Of a stretch of DNA of 18,265 nt, positions 1-6,856 are shown piece by piece. How positions within the stretch are numbered: position 1 is the stretch's first letter; every line of letters starts with the position of its first letter. Source of the DNA: UBA6544 sp049601975 (lineage in GTDB: Bacteria > Pseudomonadota > Alphaproteobacteria > UBA8366); assembly GCA_049601975.1 (NCBI GenBank), contig JBMYRC010000080.1, positions 1-18,265 of the forward strand, read 5' to 3'. The notes beneath the pieces are model-generated. The model saw only the letters and a program-made list of their open reading frames with translations, did not search any database and was not told where the DNA came from. The translations under genes were made by a program, and so were the position numbers.

Positions 1-636
1 ATCCCAGCGGAATACCGTGATCCCGGCAAATGCCGGCAGAATTTGCGGCACGATTCCATAGTCAAGCGTTTGCGCTCGGCTGGCACCAGTTGCCGAGACC
101 GCCTCAACCTGGTTCTCGTCTATTTCCTCAATGGCCTCATACAAGAGTTTGACGCAAAACCCGATTGACCGCAGGGCGATCGCCAAAACACCCGCGAAGA
201 CACCGGGCCCAACAATCGCCACCAACAGCAATGCCCAGATCAACGAGTTGATGGAACAGCTGGAGACGATAACGAACAATGCGATGGGCCGAACGAAAGT
301 GACACTCGGAGTCGTGTTACGGGCGGCGAGAAAGGCAACCGGCACCACAACCGCAAGAGCAATACCCGTCCCCAAAGTCGCGATGTTGATCGTGTCCCAT
401 AACGGCCACCAGAGCTCACTCATATACGCCCATTCGGGTGGGAACATCCGATTGCCGAAATCCATTGCTTGAGCCAGCGCATCGATGACAAAAGCCCAAA
501 TGGTTTTCTCAGAGATGAGCTGGAAGAAATAGACGAAGATTGCGGTCCCGAAGAGCCATCCGGCCCAAATCGCCAATTGTTTGCGTGGCGTCCGGCGCTG
601 CCAAACCTTCGAGCCGCCTGCGTCCTGCTCCACCAT
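1..636 (-). CDS. phnE: PhnE-type phosphonate ABC transporter permease (second copy, C-terminus beyond window)
   Basis: Translating the minus strand from an ATG at 636 gives an open frame of 212 codons that runs off the left edge without a stop. It has the build of a PhnE-type inner-membrane permease: a short polar N-terminus, a first membrane span, a periplasmic stretch ending PPEW, then the permease core with AARN, a hydrophobic span with INSLIWALLLVA, and the ABC-ATPase contact loop YEAIEEIDENQVEAVSATGA. Its start lies one base beyond the stop of the upstream phnE copy, so the two were translationally coupled in a phnC-phnE1-phnE2 operon. Two usually conserved positions look changed: SSCSIN where homologues usually have Arg in place of Cys, and GFCVKL in place of a Val/Ile-Gly-Lys pattern. 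That comparison is from memory. No stop is seen inside the window, but because phnC and phnE1 are broken it is probably non-functional. Confidence 0.8.
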   Translation of the reverse strand, partial: MVEQDAGGSKVWQRRTPRKQLAIWAGWLFGTAIFVYFFQLISEKTIWAFVIDALAQAMDFGNRMFPPEWAYMSELWWPLWDTINIATLGTGIALAVVVPVAFLAARNTTPSVTFVRPIALFVIVSSCSINSLIWALLLVAIVGPGVFAGVLAIALRSIGFCVKLLYEAIEEIDENQVEAVSATGASRAQTLDYGIVPQILPAFAGITVFRWD

Positions 637-637
637 G

Positions 638-1441
638 TTATTGCACCATCCGTCGGACGTAGCCCAACGAGTATTCGACCATCATCACGATGCCGATGAT
701 AACCAACAGATTTGCCGCCGCGGAACCGAATTCATAGCGGTCGAATGCCGTGTTTAACGTAGCGCCGATCTCGCCGCCACGGAAGATGCCGACAATCGCC
801 GATTCTCGAAAGTTGATGTCCAGACGGCAGAGCAAGAGACCAATAAACCGCGGCATGACCTGGGGCTGAATACCGTAGTTCAACCATTGAAACCAAGAAC
901 CGCCGGTCGCTCTGACCGCTTCTGACTGGCTCGCGTCCATATCCTCGATGTCTTCCGCCAGGAGTTTGGCAAAGAAACCAACCGTCACGACGGTTAAGGT
1001 CACGAATCCGGCGAAGGGGCCGAAGCCGAAAAGTTTGACGAAAAAGATCGCGAGAATGACTTCTTGGAAGCTCCGCGAGGTTGCGATAACCGCCCGGCAA
1101 AAATAATAGACCGGCAATGGTGCGATATTGCGCGCCGCACCCAATGCGATCGGGACGGAGATGATGATACCAGAAACCGTTGACGCCACCGCCATCCAAA
1201 GGCTCTACAGCACGCCATCGGAAATCGCATCCCGGCGCAAAATGAAATCCGGTGGAAAGAACCCAGCAATGAAACGCTGCCCTCGGGGCAATCCCTCCCA
1301 GACCCGAACCCAATTAACCTCCGTCGTCCCCAACGCAGCCGCCAGATAAAGCGCGCCGCCCAACAGAAGGCCCCACCGTAATATAGGGTTTTGGATAAAG
1401 GGCGGTCGCCGCCAACTCCGGCGCAAGGACAGATCGGTCAT
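638..1441 (-). pseudogene. phnE: phnE permease (first copy) interrupted by an amber stop
   Basis: Two pieces in the same frame make one PhnE permease of about 267 codons. The N-terminal part (1441 down to 1208) has the cytoplasmic lead, the first membrane span and the FFPPDF segment. The C-terminal part (from 1204 down to 638) has the membrane core, the AARN motif, and the ATPase-contact loop EDIEDMDASQSEAVRATGG, and ends in a normal TAA. They are separated only by TAG at 1205-1207, in the context GVL-stop-SLWMAVAS. Homologues usually have an acidic residue there (LLESLWMA), so a single GAG-to-TAG change explains it; no frameshift is present. The start ATG overlaps the ancestral phnC stop (ATGA at 1438-1441), which fixes this start. 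An ATG-initiated product could begin again at 1195, but it would lack the first span. Confidence 0.85.
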
Positions 1442-1912
1442 GTGGTCAGACCAGCCGCTGGTTGAGCGGCATCCGTGACCGGCAGGTCCTTAGATAATTC
1501 CGCCGTGTTCTCATCGGATTCGTCGTCTTTTTGTATGGTCTGCGACCAATCTTACTCACCGTAGATTTCGGTCAAGACATAGGCCGTCAGTCCATCCGGC
1601 TCGCCGTCATATACGACTTCGCCAAGGCGCACTCCGACGATCCCTTGCGCGAACATCTGCGCCAATAGAACGTCGTGAATATTGATCACCCCCGATAGGC
1701 CCCGCTCCTCGCACAACTCACACACCAAGCGCATGATTTGCCGCGATGTCTTGGGATCGAGGTTAGCGGTCGGCTCGTCGACCAGCAGCAATCGTGGATT
1801 CTGGATCAACGCGCGGGCGATGCCGACGCGCTGTCGCTGCCCGCCGGAAAGTTCGTCCGCCAGTTTGTCGACCATATCGTCGAGGCCGACGCATTCCGCA
1901 GCGCCTCCGCCG
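1438..1912 (-). pseudogene. phnC: phnC phosphonate ABC transporter ATPase, 5'-truncated and with a premature stop
   Basis: The C-terminal half of a PhnC ATPase is clear: ABC signature LSGGQRQRVGIARAL, Walker B LLLVDEPTANLD, and the switch histidine in VINIHDV, ending LTEIYGE before TAA (1552-1554). The N-terminal half, including the Walker A loop, is absent. Homology fades upstream of AAECVGLDDMV (about 1885-1900) and a TAA lies in frame just above, at about 1915. Below the stop the same frame continues as DWSQTIQKDDESDEN and so on for 37 codons to a TGA at 1438-1440 that overlaps the phnE1 ATG. PhnC proteins of this type typically carry an EDWS-type tail, so the TAA is very probably a GAA-to-TAA mutation. 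The remnant cannot bind ATP. Confidence 0.85.
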
Positions 1913-2142
1913 ATTTAATGGCCTCGAATGCACAACTGTATCTGCAGCACCTGTCCTCGGACGAGATCGCCGAGCTGAATAATTTCTATTCGACCGCCAC
2001 TGGTAAAAAGATGCTCAACGTCATCCCGATGCTCATGCAACAGAGCCTCTATCTGGGTCAGGAATGAATTCAGAAAATGGATTGAGACGTGCGGCGTACC
2101 TGGCGCGCGCGCCTCAAGCAAGAAGGCTACATCAAAGAATAG
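1903..2142 (+). pseudogene. DUF2059 family protein, C-terminal remnant with two stops
   Basis: A plus-strand frame from about 1903 reads ADLMASNAQLYLQHLSSDEI, then ELNNFYSTATGKKML, then PMLMQQSLYLGQ. This is the helical pattern of the DUF2059 domain (acidic 'SSDEI', 'FYSTATGKK', 'P.LMQQS'). TGA codons at 2065-2067 and 2083-2085 interrupt it, but the same frame continues as DVRRTWRARLKQEGYIKE to a TAG at 2140-2142, a plausible native C-terminus. The first TGA fits a TGG (Trp) and the second perhaps a CGA (Arg). The N-terminal half and any signal peptide are missing because the frame runs into the antisense phnC remnant. DUF2059 proteins are usually exported and of unknown function. Remnant of a deletion; no function expected. 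Confidence 0.6.
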
Positions 2143-2148
2143 GCGCGC

Positions 2149-3417
2149 TTATTCCGCCGCGACCCGATCAGCAACGTCGGCCGCATGATTGAGTGCCAAA
2201 TCGAAAGCGTCGAAATTGCGTGTGCCTTCGCCCGCCGATAGACTGGGCGCGGCTCGGTTCATGATCAGCGGCACCTTTTGTTCGGTCACACCGCCATGGG
2301 TCCGTAGCGGCTCTGTCAGGCCGGTCAGATCGTGACGTTCCACGCTGGTCCCAAGACTGACATCCCGCTCTCCGATGACGACCAAATCGCCGACCCGGTC
2401 GGACGGCAATTCAAAACGTGCGCAGGCCTTGGCGTTGGTGTGGACTTCGAGCACGCCATCGACCCCCGCAAGGCGCTTTGCCACATCCGCGCCGTCGGCA
2501 CCGCGCAAATAAATAGTTGCGTATGAGCCGAGAGCGCCGTGATGCACCACATAAGGATCGGTGATCGGCAAGATGACACGGGTCTTCTCCGGGCCGACCC
2601 ATTCATCCAGCAACGACTGCAAGTAGACGACCTTGGGCTCTCCCGTCTCCGGATCGTGCTTTGCATTCATCCCATGATCGGCGGTTAACACGATGATACA
2701 GCCCATCGCGTCAAGCTTCGCCCAGTAGCCATCCATCATGGCGTAGAAAGAATTAGCCCCGTCACTTCCCGGCGCGTGCTTGTGTTGAATGTAATCCGTC
2801 GTCGAGAGATACATGATATCCGTTCGATCACGCTCCATAAGCGCCACGCCCGCGGCGAAGACGAACTCGGACAGCTCGGCACTGTAGACATCGGGCACCG
2901 GCATATTCACCAAATCAAGCACATTCTCAATACCATTCTCAGAAAGGCTCACCTGATCCGCATGTTCGGAAGAAAAGCAAATACCGCCATCCGCGCCAAA
3001 CTGCATTCCGTGGCCCAGCTGCCGTCGCAATTTGTCCTTCGCCGTGATGACCGTGACATTAGCCCCGGCCTGCGCGAAGGCGGCGAGGATCGTTCCGCAG
3101 CGCAGAAATTTCGGGTCATTCATCATCACTTCTTCTCCCGTCTCTGGGTTCCAGAAGAAATTACCCGCAATACCGTGTACGGACGGTGGCTGGCCGGTGA
3201 CGATGGATAAATTGTTCGGATTGGTGAAGGTCGGCACGACGCAATCCGCGACGCGGTCGGTGCCCACAGGGCGAACCTTCGCAAGCCACGGCATGTGGCC
3301 GTCTTCGATCGCGCGGTCCATGTAATCGGGCTCGGATCCGTCAATGCAGACGACAACGACTGGCGTCTCTGGCCAACCGTAGTTCCGACCGTTTACTTCA
3401 AGGGTGCGCTTGTCCAT
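2149..3417 (-). CDS. phnA: Phosphonoacetate hydrolase PhnA
   Basis: Hydrolyses the C-P bond of phosphonoacetate to acetate and phosphate; a zinc enzyme of the alkaline phosphatase superfamily, cytoplasmic. From the chosen start the protein has 422 residues, about the length of the Sinorhizobium meliloti enzyme. Visible metal and catalytic residues: D26 (CIDGSEPDY), nucleophile T65 (PTFTNPNN), D208 and H212 (TTDYIQHKH), D247 and H248 (TADHGM), H374 (RTHGGV). K127 and K129 (TAKDK) match the substrate-binding lysines. An ATG ten codons upstream (3447) is open, but the start at 3417 is preceded by GGGAGAGGA at a good distance and matches the family N-terminus. It converges on the DUF2059 remnant with only 6 bases between them. 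PhnY, which would supply phosphonoacetate, is not in the window. All key residues are present, so it looks functional. Confidence 0.95.
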   Translation of the reverse strand: MDKRTLEVNGRNYGWPETPVVVVCIDGSEPDYMDRAIEDGHMPWLAKVRPVGTDRVADCVVPTFTNPNNLSIVTGQPPSVHGIAGNFFWNPETGEEVMMNDPKFLRCGTILAAFAQAGANVTVITAKDKLRRQLGHGMQFGADGGICFSSEHADQVSLSENGIENVLDLVNMPVPDVYSAELSEFVFAAGVALMERDRTDIMYLSTTDYIQHKHAPGSDGANSFYAMMDGYWAKLDAMGCIIVLTADHGMNAKHDPETGEPKVVYLQSLLDEWVGPEKTRVILPITDPYVVHHGALGSYATIYLRGADGADVAKRLAGVDGVLEVHTNAKACARFELPSDRVGDLVVIGERDVSLGTSVERHDLTGLTEPLRTHGGVTEQKVPLIMNRAAPSLSAGEGTRNFDAFDLALNHAADVADRVAAE

Positions 3418-3421
3418 ATCG

Positions 3422-3430
3422 TCCTCTCCC
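3422..3430 (-). promoter_or_regulatory. Ribosome binding site deciding the phnA start
   Basis: On the minus strand GGGAGAGGA lies 4 bases before the ATG at 3417. It sits inside the possible upstream extension that begins at 3447, so it favours the shorter PhnA. Confidence 0.6.
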
Positions 3431-3555
3431 GTCCAAATTTTCGACACGATACCGCATCGACCGTTCGATGCCTATGGCGTTTCAGCTTGGCATTGATTTG
3501 ATGGTGAAATAACACAAAACTTACCGATCACAAGCCACATTCAGGATAACAAGCG

Positions 3556-3959
3556 ATGTCGGGCGGCAAGATCAAGAAACGGGTCTTTCGAGAAGGTGAG
3601 GTCATTTTTGAAGAGAGTAGCCCCGGCGACTACGCCTATATGGTGATGCAAGGGGAAATCGGTATCTACAAGAACTTGCACAGCGAAGCACCGTTACGCC
3701 TCGCGATCCTCTACAAAGGCGACATCTTCGGAGAGATGGCGTTGTTCGACGCGAGCGCCCGCGCGGCGTCCGCAAAATCGGACTCAGAGTCGATCTGCCT
3801 CGCGGTTAGCAAACAGGAATTCGACCGCCGTCTCGACAACACCGACCCAATCATCAAATCAATGATGCAATGAATGATGGGCCGTGTGAGATCGATCAGC
3901 GACGAGGCTGAGCGCCTGCGCAAAAAAGCAGGGTCGCTCGGCAATATGGAACAGCTGCG
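3556..3959 (+). pseudogene. Cyclic-nucleotide-binding domain protein, truncated by an in-frame TGA
   Basis: The first 105 codons encode a cNMP-binding fold: VFREGEVIFEESSPGDYAYMVMQGEIGIY (beta roll), GDIFGEMALFDASARAASAKS (phosphate-binding cassette, GEMAL and the downstream R-A), then EFDRRL and DPIIKSMMQ. A TGA at 3871-3873 stops it in the middle of what is usually a C-terminal helix. The same frame goes on as MMGRVRSISDEAERLRKKAG, which fits the expected helix (family pattern 'DPFLRxLLRxLVxNLRS'), so a TGG-to-TGA change is likely. The original end is not clear: the frame stays open to 4110 but would then lie across the antisense RidA-family gene, so I end it near 3959. No DNA-binding domain is visible. 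The truncated 105-residue product might still fold, so partial function cannot be excluded. Confidence 0.65.
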
Positions 3960-4307
3960 TTATTTCGCGGCGCTGACCACAATCTCCACCAACGTATCGG
4001 CAGAGCCGAGTGCGGTACCGACACAAGCCCGCGCCGGGCGCTCCAAATCACCCAACCACACGGTCCAGGCCTCGTTCATACCTGACTTGTCGCCCATGTT
4101 GGTCAGATAGATCGTCGCCATCAGGAGCTTCGACTTATCGGTCCCGCAGGAGGCGAGGTGGTCATCGATCTTCGCGAGGATTTCCTCCGTCTGCCCCTTG
4201 GCGTCAAGCGACCGATCATCGGCGGTCAGGCCACACACATTTACGACATCGTTATAAATTGTCGCTTGGCTTAGGATTTCTCCGGAATTGAGATGTTCGA
4301 CAGTCAT
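3960..4307 (-). CDS. RidA/YjgF/YER057c-family protein
   Basis: A 115-residue protein of the RidA superfamily, which in its best-known members hydrolyses reactive enamine/imine intermediates; members form trimers in the cytoplasm. Seen: ILSQATIYNDVVNVCG (first strands), QTEEILAKIDDHLASCG (helix), KLLMATIYLTNM, NEAWTVWL, and the signature RPARACVGTALGS followed by VEIVVSAA. The Arg in RPAR is the residue equivalent to the catalytic/ligand Arg of RidA. GGGAGAAAG lies just before the ATG, and the gene starts 12 bases after the stop of the luciferase-like gene, so the two are co-transcribed. The sequence (EAWTVWL rather than the classical NDVF) suggests one of the divergent Rid subgroups; its substrate cannot be told. 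Confidence 0.85.
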   Translation of the reverse strand: MTVEHLNSGEILSQATIYNDVVNVCGLTADDRSLDAKGQTEEILAKIDDHLASCGTDKSKLLMATIYLTNMGDKSGMNEAWTVWLGDLERPARACVGTALGSADTLVEIVVSAAK

Positions 4308-4319
4308 TTCGCTTTCTCC

Positions 4320-5273
4320 CTAGGTTTTAATCATGATTCTTTCGGCAAAGGCATCAAGCCGGTCCAAGGACAGCTGCAGGTCATCGCCTTCCAAATTGAT
4401 GACCAGGTGGTTCAGCCCTGCCGCTTCGTAAGCGCCAATATCATCAATGATCGCGGCGTCGCTCCCTGTGAAAGGCATCCGATCGCCGTCCTCGTTCTCA
4501 TATATCTCATCCATTCTGAACCAAATTACATTCAATCCGATTTCAATCGAACTGGGATCGCGAGCCGCCGTTTCCGCATATCCTCGCATATCCGCCAGAC
4601 CTTTGGAAAAGCGAGCGACCGTATCATACGGCGATGTCGGATTGTTGCCGACCGGATACCAACCATCGCCGACCTGCCCGGCCCTAAGGCGCGCGGGCTT
4701 GGTTTCGCCGCCGACCCAAACCGGCGGATGCGGTTTTTGCACCGGCTTCGGCTCGAACTTTAAACCCTTGAACGAGATGTACTCACCTTCGAATTCCGGC
4801 GATGCCTCAGTCCATAGGATACGCATTGCGGCGAGCGTCTCGTCAGCGAGCTTGCCGCGCCCTTTAAATGTCGGTGCGCCAAGCAGCGAAATCTCCTCCT
4901 CCGACCAACCAACACCAACACCGACCGTCACGCGGCCTTTCGACAGAATATCCGCCGTCGCCAACATTTTCGCCGTCAGCATCGGCGGGCGATGCGGGAT
5001 CACCATCACGGATGTCAACAGCCTCAGCTTTGTCGTCGCCGCCGCGACAAAAGCCAGAGCGGTTAGTTGGTCGAGACAATCACCGCTGTCCTGGGCAAAC
5101 CAAACTCGCGATTTCGTATAAGGATAAGGCGATTCGACTTTGTCCGCGATCACGAGGTGGTCGCTGAAACCCAAATGCTCAAACCCCAGAGCCTCAACCT
5201 TATGGGCAATCGCCACCAATCCATCGGGATCCAAGGCGGCGCCGCGCAATCCCACATGCAATCCGTATTTCAT
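4320..5273 (-). CDS. Luciferase-like (LLM class) F420-dependent-type oxidoreductase
   Basis: A 317-residue TIM-barrel protein of the bacterial luciferase-like superfamily, closest in pattern to the group named 'probable F420-dependent oxidoreductase' (TIGR03619-like). Seen: KVEALGFEHLGFSDHLV near residue 30, the TTKLRLLTSVMVIPHRPP strand-turn, GRVTVGVGVGWSEEE at about 115, FKGRGKLADETLAAMRILW, and KPHPPVWVGGETKPARLR. The ATG at 5273 is chosen over a TTG one codon before it; GGGAGAGG stands just upstream. It follows the broken dioxygenase gene by 20 bases and precedes the RidA-family gene by 12, forming one transcription unit. Whether it uses F420 or FMN cannot be decided from sequence by eye. 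No damage seen. Confidence 0.85.
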   Translation of the reverse strand: MKYGLHVGLRGAALDPDGLVAIAHKVEALGFEHLGFSDHLVIADKVESPYPYTKSRVWFAQDSGDCLDQLTALAFVAAATTKLRLLTSVMVIPHRPPMLTAKMLATADILSKGRVTVGVGVGWSEEEISLLGAPTFKGRGKLADETLAAMRILWTEASPEFEGEYISFKGLKFEPKPVQKPHPPVWVGGETKPARLRAGQVGDGWYPVGNNPTSPYDTVARFSKGLADMRGYAETAARDPSSIEIGLNVIWFRMDEIYENEDGDRMPFTGSDAAIIDDIGAYEAAGLNHLVINLEGDDLQLSLDRLDAFAERIMIKT

Positions 5274-5293
5274 CAACCTCTCCCTCGTATTAT

Positions 5294-6365
5294 CTAGATC
5301 GGCTCCAGCGGCGCTTTGAACTCAGTCGCGGAATAAATGATACCACCCCGGTCGCCGGGCGTGACGCTGCCGTATCTCTGAGCATAGCTCTCCGGCAAAG
5401 GCCGTCCATTCGGTGGGCACAGCCACAGGCGCAACAGGTAGCGGCGGCGGTCGGTTTCCGGCCATTCCTCGTAGTCGCCTCGCGCATGAAAAATTCCATG
5501 ATTATTCACCAGGCCGATATCGCCCCCCTGATAATCAATAGACAGATGCACTTCCTCGCAAATCTCCATCATTGTGCGAAAGGCGTCCCGCAGCGCGTCG
5601 CTCATCGGCGGCAGTTCCTCGAACCGTTCCGTCGCAAGGATGAAATTGAAATTGCAATGACTATTTAGATATCCCGCACGCCATTGATAGACCGGCATCG
5701 TCCACCAGGGTTTCATCCCTTCTGGAATTTCGCCCCGCCGGTCGCGGTGGATCGGCTTGAACAACTCGCCCAACAAATCCGGACAGCGGCGCAGCATTTC
5801 ATTGTAGACGGTGACCGAACTCGCGATTTTCCCCTCGCCACCGGATTTTGATTTCCGCCAGGTCAGCAAAGCGGCGATATCCGTGGAATCGGTATGGAAA
5901 TCAAGCGGACCGCCGGAGCGATAGCCGCGCTGGTACGGGTTCTCTTTCGGCTTGTGACCGAGATCGCAGACGTGACCCAACACGTGCCCCTCGCCGTTTT
6001 GGGAACGCGCGGAGCCCATATGCGCGCCAATCCCGATACGCTATCGCCGCTTCCCTTAGTGTGTAACGCTCGACCGGCAGCCCTCGGATAAGCGCGAAAC
6101 CTCTGCCGTCGCGCACCTCGTCACGGACAGCACGGAGTTTGTCGCCAAGCGTCGGCAATTCGAAATTATATCGAGTTACCCCGATGATGTCTCGCCCTGC
6201 AGCTTCGGTTGCCCTGACGGCAGAATCAGTTTCTTCGATCTCTTCGGCGGACAACTGATGAATCCAATCCATGCGATCTTGATAATCACGGCCATACCAA
6301 GAGCCAAGACCACTCAGGGGCCCGGGCGGCATGACGGCAGCTATCGACTCCATCGCATCGTTCAT
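5294..6365 (-). pseudogene. TauD/TfdA-family Fe(II)/2-oxoglutarate dioxygenase, frameshifted
   Basis: Two frames together make a dioxygenase of about 355 residues. The first (ATG 6365, good GGGAGAA site upstream) runs through LSAEEIEETDSAVRATEAAG and GRGFALIRGLPVERYTLREAAIAYR. It then leaves the family pattern at about 6025-6035, and the continuation is in the next frame as IGAHMGSARSQNGEGHVLGH. At that point the family usually reads 'YWGIGxHxGxxxSQN', so two bases seem lost (or one gained). The C-terminal part carries the iron ligands: H and D of DFHTDSTD, the distal His of NNHGIFHARGDYEEW, and the 2-oxoglutarate Arg within RRRYLLRLWL. The C-terminal frame could start again at the ATG at 6019, losing the N-terminal third. 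Substrate unknown. It heads the row with the luciferase-like and RidA-family genes. Confidence 0.8.
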
Positions 6366-6458
6366 CTGAAGTTCTCCCGCGACCTAAAAATTAAGAGATC
6401 GAACTATCGGCCTGCGACTGACTATAGGTTTCGTCCGATTGGACACCAGATTTCCGCT

Positions 6459-6746
6459 TCAGAACTCCCGCGTGAAATCCAATCCAAAGGGCAACCTCGG
6501 CTTTGCATCGGCCCCGGGCCGAACCAGATTGCCCGATTGGTGTCGGCCGCCGATAATCGGATTCATCTTGAAATTCTTCGAAGCTGGGCGTGACATATCC
6601 GCTCGCTCGCCCCCTTGGGCCTAAATTCGCTCCATGTGGCGCCATTTCTCTGAGTAATAGATATCGTCACCCCCATCTGTTTCCGCGGCAGAGGGCAGTT
6701 CTTCGAATTCGTCGCGATCAATGACAGTGCGTGGGTCAATCGTCAT
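6459..6746 (-). pseudogene. Unrecognised small reading frame with an amber stop
   Basis: From an ATG at 6746 one minus-strand frame reads MTIDPRTVIDRDEFEELPSA, then DGGDDIYYSEKWRHMERI, to TAG at 6621-6623. It then goes on in the same frame through ADMSRPASKNFKMNPIIGG and LVRPGADAKPRLPFGLDF to a TGA at 6459-6461: 95 codons with one internal stop. The composition looks coding on both sides, so a decayed gene is plausible, but I recognise no family. A hydrophobic stretch in another frame just upstream (near 6770-6830, LVAVLIFGDAFGQL) might be a displaced N-terminal segment. It lies between phnW and the dioxygenase pseudogene in the same orientation as both. Could be chance. Confidence 0.35.
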
Positions 6747-6856
6747 GTCGAGACCTTGTGGTGGCTCCACTGTCGGAGTTGGCCAAACGCGTCACCGAAG
6801 ATCAACACTGCGACTAACGACGCAGCAAACGTCGTTGTTCCAAAATTTTGGCCATA

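Noticed and set aside
131..472. Plus-strand frame of 113 codons inside phnE2
   Set aside because: It lies antisense to the clear PhnE permease frame, has no recognisable motif and no ribosome site.
3874..4110. Plus-strand frame continuing after the cNMP-binding protein across the RidA-family gene
   Set aside because: Only its first 25 or so codons fit the cNMP-binding protein; beyond 3960 it is antisense to the RidA-family gene.
6391..6645. Minus-strand frame of 84 codons between phnW and the dioxygenase pseudogene
   Set aside because: It overlaps a more protein-like frame (6459-6746), shows no motif and has a low-complexity composition.
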